Shown here piece after piece: positions 1-11,772 of a stretch of 64,000 nt of DNA. The notes beneath the pieces are model-generated. The model was not told the DNA's origin. It made no database searches and was given only the letters and a program-made list of their open reading frames with translations. A program made the translations under genes and the position numbers. The number at the start of each line of letters is the position of its first letter. The stretch's first letter is position 1. Source of the DNA: Vitellaria paradoxa (Eukaryota > Streptophyta > Magnoliopsida > Ericales > Sapotaceae); contig CM034236.1 in NCBI GenBank assembly GCA_019916065.1, positions 57,998,690 through 58,062,689 on the forward strand, in the 5' to 3' direction.

Positions 1-3000
1 CTAATCTTTTTTTTTTTAATTTTTAATTTAATTTTTTTTCACAAACTCACCGATGTAACACCAACAAATGGTAGACTTATGCTTAAGCTCCAAACTTGGG
101 GACCTTAATAGTTGAGATTTGAGCATGGAAGTGCTCTGCTACAAATAACCTCTGAATTTTTCTAGTTGTTGTCGTTGAAAGAGAGTGGTGATGAAATTTT
201 AAGAGCTATAAGATTCATCTTACAGAACCTCAACAATTATGCCTCATCAATGTTCGATCTTTCTCTAAGAAGATTGCGGATGGGTGATTGCACTGGATCC
301 GATTTGGACTATGAAAAACAACAAGAAATTCGTTCTTACAAATGGCGCCAATTGATGATTGTGACATATCATGGTTCTCGATCAAGGCCTCTAAGAACTC
401 GATCCATCGAAAATAATAGAAATATGTCTGAGGTAAATACTAGTTTAATGTCTAAGGTAAATACTAGTTTAGTGTTTGCCAAAAAAATTTTTGATATCTA
501 AGTTAGCAAAAGTAGCAGGGTTTGTATAGAGAGAGAGAACTGCCCCATAACTGTAAGATGATTTCGTCCCATATTTATAAGAATTTTTTACAAAATTATA
601 ATTAGAATTTTTCTTGATTTATTGTGATTTCCTTATGTAAATAAAGTAAATATTGGATTTCGAATATATCTTTGTGGATTTAGTGTGATACCACAAATCT
701 TCTCCTAATAACATACGTAAATCTTGTCTCCAATTATAAGAAATTTCAAATTATAAAATATCACACCCATCAAATTGTATTTAAGATTTGGCGAATTTTG
801 CTAGGTTGCCGAACAAATTTGAACCGAATTTTAGTAGTTTGTTTTACCAGCATGCAGCCATCCTTGCTTACCAAAAAAAAAAAAAAAAAAAAGCATGCAG
901 CCATCCTTCATCATCTCTCTCCATACTTCATCATGTCTCTCTATGTATGATCAATGGAACTGAGGATGCCAACAAAAACAATCATGCATAAGATAAGCAG
1001 GAGTTGTTGTTGGATCACTATATATATATATATATATGTACACCACGCTGTGTTATCACGTAGCAGGTGATGATGTTACTAGGATTTGGTACACCATTGT
1101 TTTCAAGGACCGCATTACATCATATTAGGATCTCCACCACAGTATTAATTTATATGACAATCCACCGCCTATGCTTATAATTTAATAAGTATTAGGACTT
1201 GGGAGGAATATTATTGTAATTTCAACTGCAGTTAACTATTCTGCGGGATTAGCACAACTTTCACATGGATAGACAAGATGGAAATGATCAACGATATCTT
1301 TTCAATTGATTTTATTTTATTTTTCCTGAATTTCACTGTCAACTGTGTTCTTTTATTAGTTATTAATTACATGGTGCAAGCCCAGATATATACATGTGTA
1401 TATATATATATATTGACAGTAACCATTCATTCCCTATTCAAGTGCAAATTTCAATGGTTTGTTTGTGGTGGTTGAATTATGAGAACAGTTAGCCGATTGT
1501 TGTAATTTTGTGAAATGAAGACAAAATTAATTGCCAGCCTAGAAGTTGAATTGAATTGAGGCAAGTTTGATGGATTTGACAGAGGGGGTTGCCTTTAACC
1601 CCCGCAACATGTCATCCATTAGAGAAAGCTAACTTTTGAAAGTTGCCCACTAATTAAGGAAAGAGTGTTTACTAGTTGTAGTAGTAATAAAATTACTGAT
1701 CTAGGATTGGACAGCCATTCAAGTCTTCATAGCCATTAGGTGTTGGTGTTGGAAGAACTGCTCATGAATTGAAGCCATTGCCCTTTTCCCAGGGGCCTTA
1801 CATTGCCATCCACCATCATTTGCGCCTTCCTCCACATAAAACTAGCTGTCGCGAATATCACTGATAATACAAATATTATTTTTGTTTTATTTTCTAAATT
1901 TATTCTCTTATGACATGGCTTAATAAGAGTACTAAATATGTATTATTATTATTATTATTATTATTATATGCATGGGTTTGTTGGATGTAATCTATTCACC
2001 AATCAAATGAATCCACACCTGAAAGGTGGACCAATCATTGCACTCATAGGTGCTCGTAGGATTAGTTATTATTTTTGTAATAACTAGGCTTCTCCTTTGG
2101 GCCTGGCGTTGATAAGAAGGGCAAAGGGTAATTAAACTCATATCTTCTTACCAAAAATTCCTTTGAATACCTTATTACAGTCTAATGGAAATGATCTTTA
2201 TTATTATAAATTCCGTTTAGAGTGGCAAAATAATTTTAAAAACGATGAAAAATATTTAAAAATTTTATAAATTATTTATTTTTTATCTTATTGTACGAAT
2301 TAAGAACCCACAACTTATTTTTTGTCACTTCAAACGCACCTATAGCATTTATACATGTATGTTCTGTCCATTTCCCAAATTAAATTAAAAATAATAAAAT
2401 ATAGTGATCTTTGACTGCATTTATCATCCTTCTGTTATATTATGAATGTCATTATATTTTTGCTGACATATTTACATTGTCGAGCAATTAAAATTTAAAA
2501 GTGCACCGTTACATTTTACACTAATTCTCACTTTAATATTTATATTTTTAATTGCAACAATTAATTCTATGTACTTATGATCAAATTTTAATTCAGCATT
2601 TCAATCAGGTTTGTTGACATAAATATTATATCCTGATCATATTTAATTAACAATTGTTAAATAGATGACAAAATTAATATTTAATCATAGGTGTAAACAA
2701 TTAACTGTAATAATTAAGAGTACGGGAATAAAATGAAATTCATTATAAAATATAAGATTGCATAATATAATTTATTAGATTTTAAGGGGTCATTTAGAGT
2801 GTTAAAAAAAAAAAAAACTAAAAAAATTTAAAAGTGAAAATTTTTGAAATTTAGAGTGTAACAAGTTGTTTCGAGATGAAGTTGAATATTTGTAATTGAT
2901 TTGATATAAAATTGTTAAAACTTATATAAAATGACATGTAATCAAATGTTAATGGAGAATCTTGAAAACTTTTGAAATTTTTTGAAATTTTTTAGTATAA

Positions 3001-3905
3001 ATGTCAATTCAATTTTTTTAAAAAATTTACTAAAATTCATTGGAATACACCATGATTGCTTATTTTAATAGACTTTGACAAATATTTTGAAAAAGTTAAA
3101 ATTTTTTAAAGTTTAAAAAAATTATAAAATTTTTTAAAGTTGATTGTAACTCCCAATGACTCCTGAATTACAAAATTTTGCAGAGCTACAAATTAACAAT
3201 TATTGAATGATTTGACAACGGGTTTAAAATATTTCAAATTAATTTATTACATTTTTATTATTAAAGGTGTGTTTTGAGTGATTAAAAGTGAGATAAAATG
3301 TGATTTGAAAAAATTTTTTACGTTTGGTGCACGTATTTCAAATTGTATTTTCTAGAGATGAACAGTAAGATTTCGTTATGATGGATTAAATTTTCATTTG
3401 GATAAATTTAAAATTTTGGGCAATCATAACTTCTTTGCACTACAATTCGTCCAAACGGTTAACGGATTATAGAAACTATTTGCACGAAAGTTGGCCACGT
3501 GAATTCGTTGGAACAGTTTTTATAATTCGTTAGAACAGTTTCTACGACTTTACAAAAAATAGTCAAATTAGGTGTCATTCGATAGTTTGAGAGTTCATAG
3601 TGAGAATGACAAAAAAATTTTTGCTATTTAATTATCTAAATTCTAGTTATTGACTTTTTTTGGTAAAAATATTTAACTTTTTTTTAAATTTTGAAGAGAT
3701 AAAAATGTAATAAAATTTTAAAAAATTTTTATCAAATTTTTGTTCATCAAACCCATCCTAAATAAACTAAGCGATGCGCAACCGCGAGTAACATTAGCTT
3801 CATTTGTTTTCCTTCGTTTGTTCCGAAATTTCATAACCATCAAAAGGCGATGATTAAAGACAGGACACGCAGTGTATCAGGAAAAAAACAAAAGTTTCTG
3901 TCACA

Positions 3906-3937
<32 letters not shown>

Positions 3938-4242
3938 AGATGGTGATGATGATAATATTTAAGAGAAGTAATAGAAATACAAGTGCGTGTACTCGCGGTT
4001 GAGAAGAGTGGGTCCATTCAGATTGGCAGGTTGTGGATTCTGGCCGTAGGACGCGAGTACCAACAACAACATCATCATCTGCTTTCTTTGGCTTTGGCAT
4101 GGGCATGGCAGAAAGTCTCCGCTCTTCTAATCCAAACCAGCGATTAACGGTCAAGATTCCCTTGCAACTTTTCCATCCACGCCTCACTCTCCAGTCACAG
4201 CTTACCTAACCCACAGTTACGCTCCCGTTCAAAATCTCAACC
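1..4242. other. Repeat-rich intergenic region upstream of the auxin-receptor gene
   Basis: I see no convincing gene here. An open stretch at 166-501 (+) has no recognisable domain and I do not call it. The region is A+T-rich with simple repeats: a TA run near 1019-1037, a TTA run near 1940-1967 and an AAT run near 3907-3933. A MITE lies at 2211-2341. A rearranged sequence at about 3260-3780 shares blocks, in reverse orientation, with the repeat family seen at 38644-39150. Confidence 0.6.
2211..2341. mobile_element. MITE, 'CGTTTG-AGTG' family
   Basis: About 130 bp bounded by inverted ends: CCGTTTAGAGTGGCAAAA on the left and TTTTTGTCACTTCAAACGCACC on the right match as reverse complements at most positions. 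The inside is A+T-rich and non-coding. Related copies, with the same ends and an inner block reading TTATCT and a CGAATT-like motif, lie at 12421-12735, 37607-37733, 40961-41082 and 44587-44755. The superfamily is not assigned. Confidence 0.6.
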
Positions 4243-5048
4243 ATGGTTAGGTTTCCTTGGTGTTCTTCTCTCCCTCTCTCTATCTCTCTCTCTCTCTGAA
4301 CTAACCAAGAGGCAAGAGCGAAAGCGGGAGGGGAAGGGTTTGGGTTTCTCTCTGAGGTGATCAAGCGATTGTTCCTTCCTTCCCCTCTATGATTTGGTTC
4401 AGATTTGCTATAAATGGAAATTTTAGATGCTCAGATCTTTGAATTTCAATCTGCTTCTCATTTTATTTGGCGGTTTTCCTCTTTATAGTAGTAATCATCA
4501 ATTTTTGATTTGAAGATGATAACTGGGCATCAAATTCCCATCTGTTTTCTTATCATCAAATAGCCTTTTCTTTTCCCCTTCTCCCTCTCACTCCGCCGCC
4601 AACTCTTTTCCTCTTTATCCTTTCAGATCTATTCTGAAAGGTATTTTTATTTTTATTATTTTTTTTAATAATTTGTACCTTCGTATCCTTGGATCTAGTC
4701 TTTGTCATGGAGACTCGATGTCAGTTTTAAAGATCCATTACGCAGTCTGGTTCAAATAATCCATTCTTCTGACGATTCTGAAATTTTCCGATTGTTTCGC
4801 TCGTTAATTTCTGGTCTATCACTGTTTATCCAAGTAGTTTACGGAGTTTTAAGGGGTTTAGTCAGAGCAGCTTGGGGTTTTTGTGCTTGTCTGACTTGTG
4901 TATTGACGGCTCTTCCTGTCTTGGGGGAGGGGAGATTTTCTATTCCCTTGGAGCGACTTTGTCCTTCTTTGGGGGGGGGGGGGATTACGCGTGAATATCT
5001 ATCCAGTATTTTTTTTTTTTTTTTTGTTAAAACCTTTTTTCTTGAAGG
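4243..5048 (+). promoter_or_regulatory. Putative 5' leader of the AFB gene, CT-rich, with an upstream ORF
   Basis: This stretch holds long CT runs (about 4267-4297), typical of plant leaders. An ATG in good context (ACCATGG) at 4243 opens an 18-codon reading frame that stops with TGA at 4297-4299. Further ATGs follow before the main start at 5049. A possible leader intron could start at GTATTT near 4641. The transcription start is not visible, so whether the upstream ORF is transcribed is inference. Confidence 0.4.
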
Positions 5049-7374
5049 ATGAATTACTTCCCCGAAGAGGTTTTGGAGCACGTATTTGATTTCTTGACGT
5101 CGCACCGAGACCGCAATGCTGTTTCACTAGTGTGCAAGTCATGGTATGGAGTGGAGAGGTTCAGCAGAGAGAGAGTATTCATAGGGAATTGCTATGCTAT
5201 CAGCCCGGAGAGGTTGATCGACAGGTTTCCTAGGCTTACGTCGCTTACTTTGAAAGGAAAGCCCCATTTTGCCGACTTCAATTTGGTCCCCCCTGACTGG
5301 GGAGGGTTTCTGTACCCATGGATTGATGCTATGGTCAAGAGTGGCACGACTCTGGAGGAGCTGCGCTTGAAGAGGATGGTGGTTTCTGACGACGCCCTTG
5401 AGCTACTCGCTCGATCTTTTGTAAATTTCAAGTCTTTGGTTTTAGTTAGCTGTGAAGGGTTCTCCACCAACGGCCTTGCTGCCATAGCTTCTAATTGCAG
5501 GTATTTCAAATTTTGCATGCCAGTTTTGTTAGTTTAAGTTCCCTTCTTTATCTAGATATGACCACTTTGTTGAGGGGATTTGCTTCATCCTTGACTGTTT
5601 AATCCATAATTAGTATAGGTCTCTTTTGACTGTTCTTGTTAATACCTGATATTGTACTTGCAGAGTTTGGTGTTTGAACTGCGGTAAAGGAACATGATTT
5701 ATGATGTAAATTTGCAATATAAGCCATCATTAGTGGGTGTGTCTTGATTTTGGCATGGGTGTTAGATCATACCTTGACCCTTGTTATATAGCATGAATGT
5801 TAGTGCATTAGAGAAAATAGGAAATTCTGTGCGACATATGATATCTGAAATGGTTCATCAATGTTTTTCTTCAATGCTGTTGGTATTGAAGCTGGTTAAG
5901 AAGTGTTAGATTTGCTAGGTGGATCATAATAGCTGGTCTCAAATATGTTTAGCCAAGTCTGTCTCTATTCTGGATTTGCTTTGTTTTCTGTTTTCTAACT
6001 TGGTGATCTAGGTTTCTGAGGGAGCTAGACTTGCAAGAAAATGAAGTTGAGGATTACAGAGGCCACTGGCTTAGTTGCTTTCCTGACAGCTGCACATCAC
6101 TCGTCTCCTTGAATTTTGCATGCCTGAAAGGAGAAGTTAATTTGTCAGCTCTGGAGAGACTGGTGGCGAGGTGTCGTAACCTCAGAAGTCTGAGGTTAAA
6201 CCATGCAGTCCCATTTGATTCTCTTCAAAAGATTTTGGCACAAGCACCTCAGTTGCTAGACTTAGGTACTGGGGCATTTGTCAATGATCATGATTCAGAG
6301 ACATACCACAAACTAAAGGGTGCTATCAAGAAATGCACATCTATTAGGAGCTTGTCAGGGTTCTTGGAGGTTGCCCCTTGTTGCTTACCTGCCATCTACC
6401 CGGTTTGCTTGAACCTTACCTCCCTGAACTTGAGCTATGCTCCTGGGATTGATGGTAGTGAGCTCATAAACCTAATTCGCCGCTGTCGGAGACTTCAGCA
6501 TTTATGGGTTTGTCTTTTCAACCTGTATTAATATTCAAATCGTTTTGATCTTCCCCCCTCAATTTTGTAAGAATGACAATGTCATATCATTTTGTTGCAG
6601 ATATTGGATTGCATTGGAGATAAAGGCTTAGGTGTTGTGGCTTCCACGTGTAAAGAATTGCAGGAGTTGAGGGTTTTCCCATCTGATCTTCACGGGGTTG
6701 GGCATGGCGCTGTAACCGAAGAAGGGTTGGTGGCTATTTCTGCTGGTTGCCGGAAGCTGCATTCATTGCTATACTTCTGCCAGCAGATGACCAATGCTGC
6801 CCTGATTACTGTGGCCAAGAATTGCCCAAATTTTACCCGTTTTAGATTGGCCATTCTCAACCCCACAAAACCAGACGCGGTGACTATGCAGCCATTGGAC
6901 GAAGGTTTTGGGGCAGTTGTTCAATCTTGCAAAGGTCTCAGGCGTTTGTCACTCTCTGGCCTGCTGACAGATAAGGTTTTCCTTTACATTGGAATGTATG
7001 CCGAGCAGCTTGAAATGCTTTCAGTTGCATTTGCTGGAGACAGTGACAAGGGAATGCTTTATGTTTTGAATGGCTGCAAGAAGCTTAAAAAGCTTGAGAT
7101 CATGGATTGCCCTTTTGGTAATGATGCACTTCTAAGGGGCGTGGGAAAGTATGAGACAATGCGATCCCTTTGGATGTCGTCCTGCGAGATTACTCTTGGT
7201 GGCTGCAAGAGTCTTGCAAAGATGATGCCAAGGCTTAACGTGGAGATCATCGATGAAAGCAACCAGTTAGAGGAAGCTACCCATGATGATAGTCAAAAAG
7301 TGGAGAAGATGTACCTGTATCGAACATTGGTTGGACCACGAAGGGATGCGCCAGATTTTGTGTGGACATTGTAG
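5049..7374 (+). CDS. AFB2: TIR1/AFB-family F-box auxin receptor, AFB2/AFB3 type
   Basis: Coding exons are 5049-5500, 6012-6507 and 6601-7374. All junctions are GT-AG with matching phases (AG|G makes Arg at the first, phase 0 at the second), giving 573 aa, the normal family length. The protein is the substrate-recognition subunit of an SCF ubiquitin ligase: auxin bridges it to Aux/IAA repressors, which are then degraded in the nucleus. The N-terminus ([15 protein letters not shown], then [13 protein letters not shown]) is the F-box; leucine-rich repeats fill the rest. Conserved pocket segments are visible: [11 protein letters not shown] near residue 70, [20 protein letters not shown] (holding the equivalent of TIR1 Ser438) and [11 protein letters not shown]. 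The N-terminus matches the AFB2/3 clade rather than TIR1. No stop or frameshift was found. The gene converges on the CYSTM gene at 8779-10350, which carries an inverted copy of 5436-5698. Regulation by miR393 is expected from the site at 7153-7174. Confidence 0.95.
7153..7174 (+). promoter_or_regulatory. miR393 target site in the AFB coding sequence
   Basis: The segment contains ACAATGCGATCCCTTTGGA, within the codons for ETMRSLW. It is complementary to plant miR393 across the whole seed and centre. The mismatches fall at the end pairing with the miRNA 3' end (positions 2-4 of the site). This position is the known miR393 site in TIR1/AFB2/AFB3 transcripts, where cleavage lowers auxin sensitivity and can start secondary siRNA production. 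Function here is inferred from conservation. Confidence 0.85.
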
Positions 7375-7510
7375 GTGCATCATGGATTCCTAATAATTAT
7401 TTCTTATTATGAATTACTTGTACTTTGTTTAGGTGGAACTATGTATGATTCTTTTAGTTTGTCTTCAGGTGCACGAGTGACTTAGCTTTTTCATGCATAT
7501 AATTTTTGTT

Positions 7511-7516
7511 AATAAA
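7511..7516 (+). terminator. Putative poly(A) signal of the AFB gene
   Basis: AATAAA lies 137 bp after the stop codon, in a T-rich 3' UTR-like stretch. Plant poly(A) signals are loose, so the real cleavage site may differ. Confidence 0.4.
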
Positions 7517-8778
7517 ATTTACCGGGTTACCAGGGTAAAGTTACGTGGCGTATGTATGGCAGATTTTTACTGCAATATGAAAAGCAGTTCTCAGGCAATG
7601 TACTTTATTGCTTTGAGATTTATTAAGCTGCGAGTCATGAACTCCCCTGTGGATCAAATTCGGTACATAAACCAAAACTGGTCTCTGGTGAAATTTGCTG
7701 CCAAGTAGCTGGCGATATCATATGCTTGTGGGAATTGCGAAGATGTCATTTGTTCAAGCAGGGAATGTTGAAAACTAGAAAATGAAGAGCTGGAATCTAA
7801 TTGCGGACATCCCGAAAATCCGTTGGAGTTGCTCTATATTGTGAGAACAGTAGACAAGATCAAAGCTTAAAAGCTTAGGACGGAAATTGCTTCTGTATGT
7901 TGAGAACATTACTACCAATACTTGTGATATGTGATAGGGAAGATATTGGAATACTTTCAAGTTTTGTCCTCAATTGCTCAGCTTTTGTTTGGAATCGACA
8001 AAAATAATTTAGAATAAAACATACCCGACACCTTTTCTTCTTTGTAGGTTGCCATTTAACAGTAAAAATGAAAAAAAAGGAAGCTTGACAAAGGACGTGT
8101 GTCCAGGTGAGGGAATCCGTTGCTCAAAAACAAAAACAACAACGAAGATGTGAGGGAATTCAGAAGGAACATCAATATTTCTTTTATACTTTTTTTTTTT
8201 TTGTCAATATTCTTATTATAAAATTTTGTGGCAAATGAGCCGAACTTGAGCCAAGAGCTTTGACTCATGGCTCGACTCATCTCAAATTTTAAATAACTCA
8301 AAACTCAATTTTTTTTTTGGGGGGGGGGGGTGGGGTTTGGGAGGATTTGTTGGTTGCCACCGGTAGTAACCAGGAAAACTTAAGATGGCTCGTAGCATCA
8401 TTTGGGACTTTAAAATAGGAAAGTTAATTACATTTATTGTGATCTCGCATCCCAAAACAAGAACTCCCAACTAAGACTGAGTGAGCGCCATTGAAGTAAA
8501 AGCCCAGCAAAAGAAGAGAAGAAACAGGTACCGGGACATGGTGGAGCATTATAATAATTAAATATGTACAAATAGCAATTCTTACAAATTTCAGGAACCG
8601 ATTGAAAGGTTGGTCTTCATCACACCCAATAACTCAAAACGGGCAGGGTGCCACGCAACACAACACATGCCCTCATGATAGTACCTTCAAATCGCCAGAG
8701 AAGAGGCGCAGCTTCTGGGGAAATAATTAGAAAGACAGCCGGTACTAAGTAAATTCATGTAGAAATAAATACGGTGGC
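7517..8778. other. Spacer between two convergent genes
   Basis: No gene is recognised between the AFB 3' end and the CYSTM stop codon. The DNA has a run of T then G near 8310-8330 and words such as GAGCCGAACTTGAGCC near 8240, resembling degraded repeat DNA. The 3' UTRs of both genes probably extend into it. Confidence 0.5.
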
Positions 8779-9369
8779 TCAGTAGCAGCACTTCTCCAAC
8801 AGACAGCAGCAACAAAGGGCAGCCAAACTGCAGGTGTCAAAAACCCCACCCCAAAAAATCTCAAATCATCGTGTAAATAAACGCTGCTTATGCAGTCCAA
8901 AGTTACTTAATTGGAGCTTCAAGAAAACTGTCAAATTGTAGATACTAACCCTCCTTAACTGATGCTTGCATGGGAATGTGATTGTAAGATTATATATAAT
9001 GATCCAAGGTTAATTTGTACGCAGTCCTAAATCAACTGCCCCATGCATTGAAATTACGACGAGGACTAGTTCCCCCCGGGGGGGCCGGGTTCAGAGTTGC
9101 ATTTTGTAGAGGAAATCAAACCCATCGCTCCGAAAAGATCAAAAACCTTTTCAAGGAAAAAATTTGAACCTGGCAACATAACGTCAGGACTGATCCAGCA
9201 CTCTTTTGATAAAAATTCTTGTTTTACTTTTCCCAAAATTAACTAGAGTTGACAAGCATTAAATTGAATGGAAGGCTAAACAACATCGTGGGATAACAAG
9301 ATCAATTTTCCCAAATTTGAGGAGGAAAAAAAAAAAAAAAGGAGGAAATCCCAATTATTAGTCCCCATG

Positions 9370-9703
9370 TATCACACAAAGATCATGTTCCTTTACCGCA
9401 GTTCAAACACCAAACTCTCCAAGTACAATATCAGGTATTAACAGGAACAGTGAAAAGAGACCTATACTAATTATGGATTAAACAGTCAAGGATGAAGCAA
9501 ATCCCCTCAACAAAGTGGTCATATCTAGATAAAGAAGGGAACTTAAACTAACAAAAACTGGCATGCAAAATTTGAAATACCTGCAATTAGAAGCTATGGC
9601 AGCAAGGCCGTTGGTGGAGAACCCTTCACAGCTAACTAAAATCAAGCTGGCCCGATACCATGAGATATTTCAAAAAAACAAAAAAAATATCACACAAAGA
9701 TCA
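9370..9703 (+). mobile_element. Retroposed antisense fragment of the AFB gene in a CYSTM intron
   Basis: Positions 9382-9645 are the reverse complement of 5436-5698 (end of AFB exon 1, its splice donor and the start of intron 1). I count three substitutions and one inserted A over 263 bp. The insert is framed by the 16-bp direct repeat TATCACACAAAGATCA at 9370-9385 and 9688-9703. An A-rich stretch (9670-9687) lies just before the right-hand repeat. Direct repeats plus a 3' A tail are the marks of LINE-driven retroposition. The RNA would have been antisense to the AFB gene and unspliced. About 25 bp between the AFB match and the A tail (GCTGGCCCGATACCATG and onward) are not from the adjacent AFB sequence, so the RNA may have been chimeric. 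Confidence 0.75.
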
Positions 9704-10165
9704 GTAAGAGAAAGAAATTAGAATACCAAACAATTGACAGGTGGGTAAGAATAGGAAAAAAAATGAGGACGTACCAGCCTCGGAGGAATAAGGAACAAGC
9801 GGTCTGATCATGGCATTGGCAATGGTAACATGCAGTACTGTCGTTGGTCCTCGATCTGGTATTCTTCATCAGGTTGAGGTGCCGTTGGGTTTGGGTACCC
9901 GCCTTGAAATCCTCCTGGGCCTGCCTGCTGGGTTGACGGGTAAGGATACGCTGGCACATGCCCTATTACATAGAAAAATTAGTACCTTGACCTATTTTAA
10001 GTTTTATCAAATCACAACTTCAAAATCCCAATAAGAAAAAATAGAAAATTTGTCCCAACCCAAGTTTCTAATGAGAATGACCTAAAGAAATCCAATTGAA
10101 ATGCTGAGATTCTAGAAATTGTAGCCAGCTAATTAACAATACTCCCACGCGAAACAATTAATCAA

Positions 10166-10176
10166 TAACCTCTCTC

Positions 10177-10209
<33 letters not shown>

Positions 10210-10212
10210 ATA
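10166..10212. repeat. CT microsatellite
   Basis: A run of CT units broken by one CCC lies upstream (on the minus strand) of CYSTM exon 2, within intron 1. A TA run at about 10351-10375 lies directly before the CYSTM start codon. Confidence 0.8.
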
Positions 10213-10345
10213 GGCTTTATCTGTACGCGCTGGTGTCCATGAAAGAAATTAAGAAAGAAATAAAAAGAGCGAAATTAAAAGTGGGAGAGTTAGACACATT
10301 ATCATACCTGGGGGAGGATATGCCTCCTGGGACACGTTCTGGTAA

Positions 10346-10350
<5 letters not shown>

Positions 10351-10376
<26 letters not shown>

Positions 10377-11740
10377 GCTTCCTCTTCTCTCCTGTCCTTC
10401 CCCCGGGGGGGCTTTTTCACTCCCGATAAATGGGAGCAAGAAGAAGGTAGTTATATGCGTATACACACACACACGCACGCAGATATTCTGCGACTGCTGT
10501 GCACTAGGCTATAACAGTTTGAACCGAATCATATCACGACCCCCTGATATCATAATTTGCAACAAGTAGAAATAGAATTATATATGGGGGTAGTTATATA
10601 TATATGGTAAATTCAGCTGGGTATTATTGAAATTACAATTCTAACCAAAACTCGGTTAATTTAATGCAGATTTATGTACGGTAAGTTACCAACTAGGAAC
10701 AGGGTACACCCTCTTTTCTATTTCTTTACTCTCGTATTTCATATATATATATTTTTTATAATATTTATACTTCACATTTTTAAATACAACAGTTAAAAAA
10801 AGTTAAAAGCAAAATTTGAAAAGTTAAAATTGTGAATCAGTCCCAAAATGACTTCTTCCTTTAGATATGACTAGTGGAGGCACGTACACCTAGTGGAGGT
10901 CGTGTTTTTTATTTTTTATTTCTTTCCACTTCTTGTTGATTTTCTATTTTTAATTTTCTTTGGTTCTCCTATCTTTCGCTTCTTCTTTTTTTATTTTCGT
11001 TTTTTAATTTTTAATTTTCTCTCTCTTCTATTTTTTTTTTAATTTTCAAATCGAAATGGTTATTAGCGGTTAAAGCGAGAAGTTAATTTAAAATATTTTA
11101 AAAATGTGAGTAGACTTCAAATTGAGAGTGATGCTAAAATAATTTATTCCTTCATATATATATATATATATATATATATGTATTGGTATAAATATTATAG
11201 ATATATAGCAATGTGTTGGGTCAAATGTTGTGGTATCGTCATTGACTCTTCATTTGATTTTTCCATTTTTCTTAAATTTCTAAATCAAAACTCTCATGAA
11301 TCATGATATCTCTCTCTCCATCACAAAGCTTATATTTTATTTTTGTCCCGCATTGATAGATTCACAGCTTCATTTTTTTTATTTATAAAATTACTAAAAT
11401 TGTAAAAGTAATATTAATTACTATAAAATGTGGGATTGTAGGTTCTTGCGATGGACCCACTTGCCTATTTGTTTACAATATTTGTAATATTTATATATTT
11501 CATATATAATATTAAATTAAATTTAAAAATACAAAAAAATGGTTAAATAATAATTAGGCTTGAGAAAGTATTTTGAAAAAAAATTACTAAATCTTAATTA
11601 AATTTAAAAATCTAAATTTAAATGTTTTACTTTTCTTAAATAATTTGTTCTTCTACATTACCTCACGTAATTTTAAATATATCTATGAAATTTAATAATT
11701 ATATAAAATAAGGGAAAAAAAAAAAGAGAAATAGCGATGT

Positions 11741-11772
<32 letters not shown>

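Larger units (their letters stand above)
8779..10350 (-). pseudogene. CYSTM (cysteine-rich transmembrane) protein gene with a frameshift in exon 2
   Basis: Read on the minus strand, three exons can be joined. Exon 1 is 10350-10308 (MSYQNVSQEAYPPP, phase 1). Exon 2 is 9962-9775 (a Pro/Gly/Tyr-rich stretch starting GHVPAYPYPS, later CYHCQCHDQ and SLFLRG). Exon 3 is 8827-8779 (CLAALCCCCLLEKCCY, stop). This is the layout of plant CYSTM proteins: a disordered YPPPG-like N-terminus and a short C-terminal cysteine-rich membrane segment, linked in the family to stress responses at the plasma membrane. Splice sites are GT-AG. However, the frame that reads GHVPAYPYPS hits TGA after QYCMLPLPMP, while the frame reaching FLRG is one base off. 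Exon 2 is therefore one base too long (or two too short). This is a real frameshift, making a pseudogene, or a sequence error. Intron 2 holds the AFB-derived insert at 9370-9703. Confidence 0.75.

Noticed and set aside
166..501. Open frame of 111 codons at the left end
   Set aside because: No recognisable motif, no upstream signals and unremarkable codon use. It is likely chance or a very old repeat piece.
3840..4187. Minus-strand frame of 115 codons with a poly-Ile stretch
   Set aside because: The Ile run is only a translated AAT microsatellite, and the frame overlaps the promoter side of the AFB gene.
5192..5518. Minus-strand frame inside AFB exon 1
   Set aside because: Shadow of the real exon. 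It looks repeated downstream only because the AFB fragment at 9382-9645 was copied.
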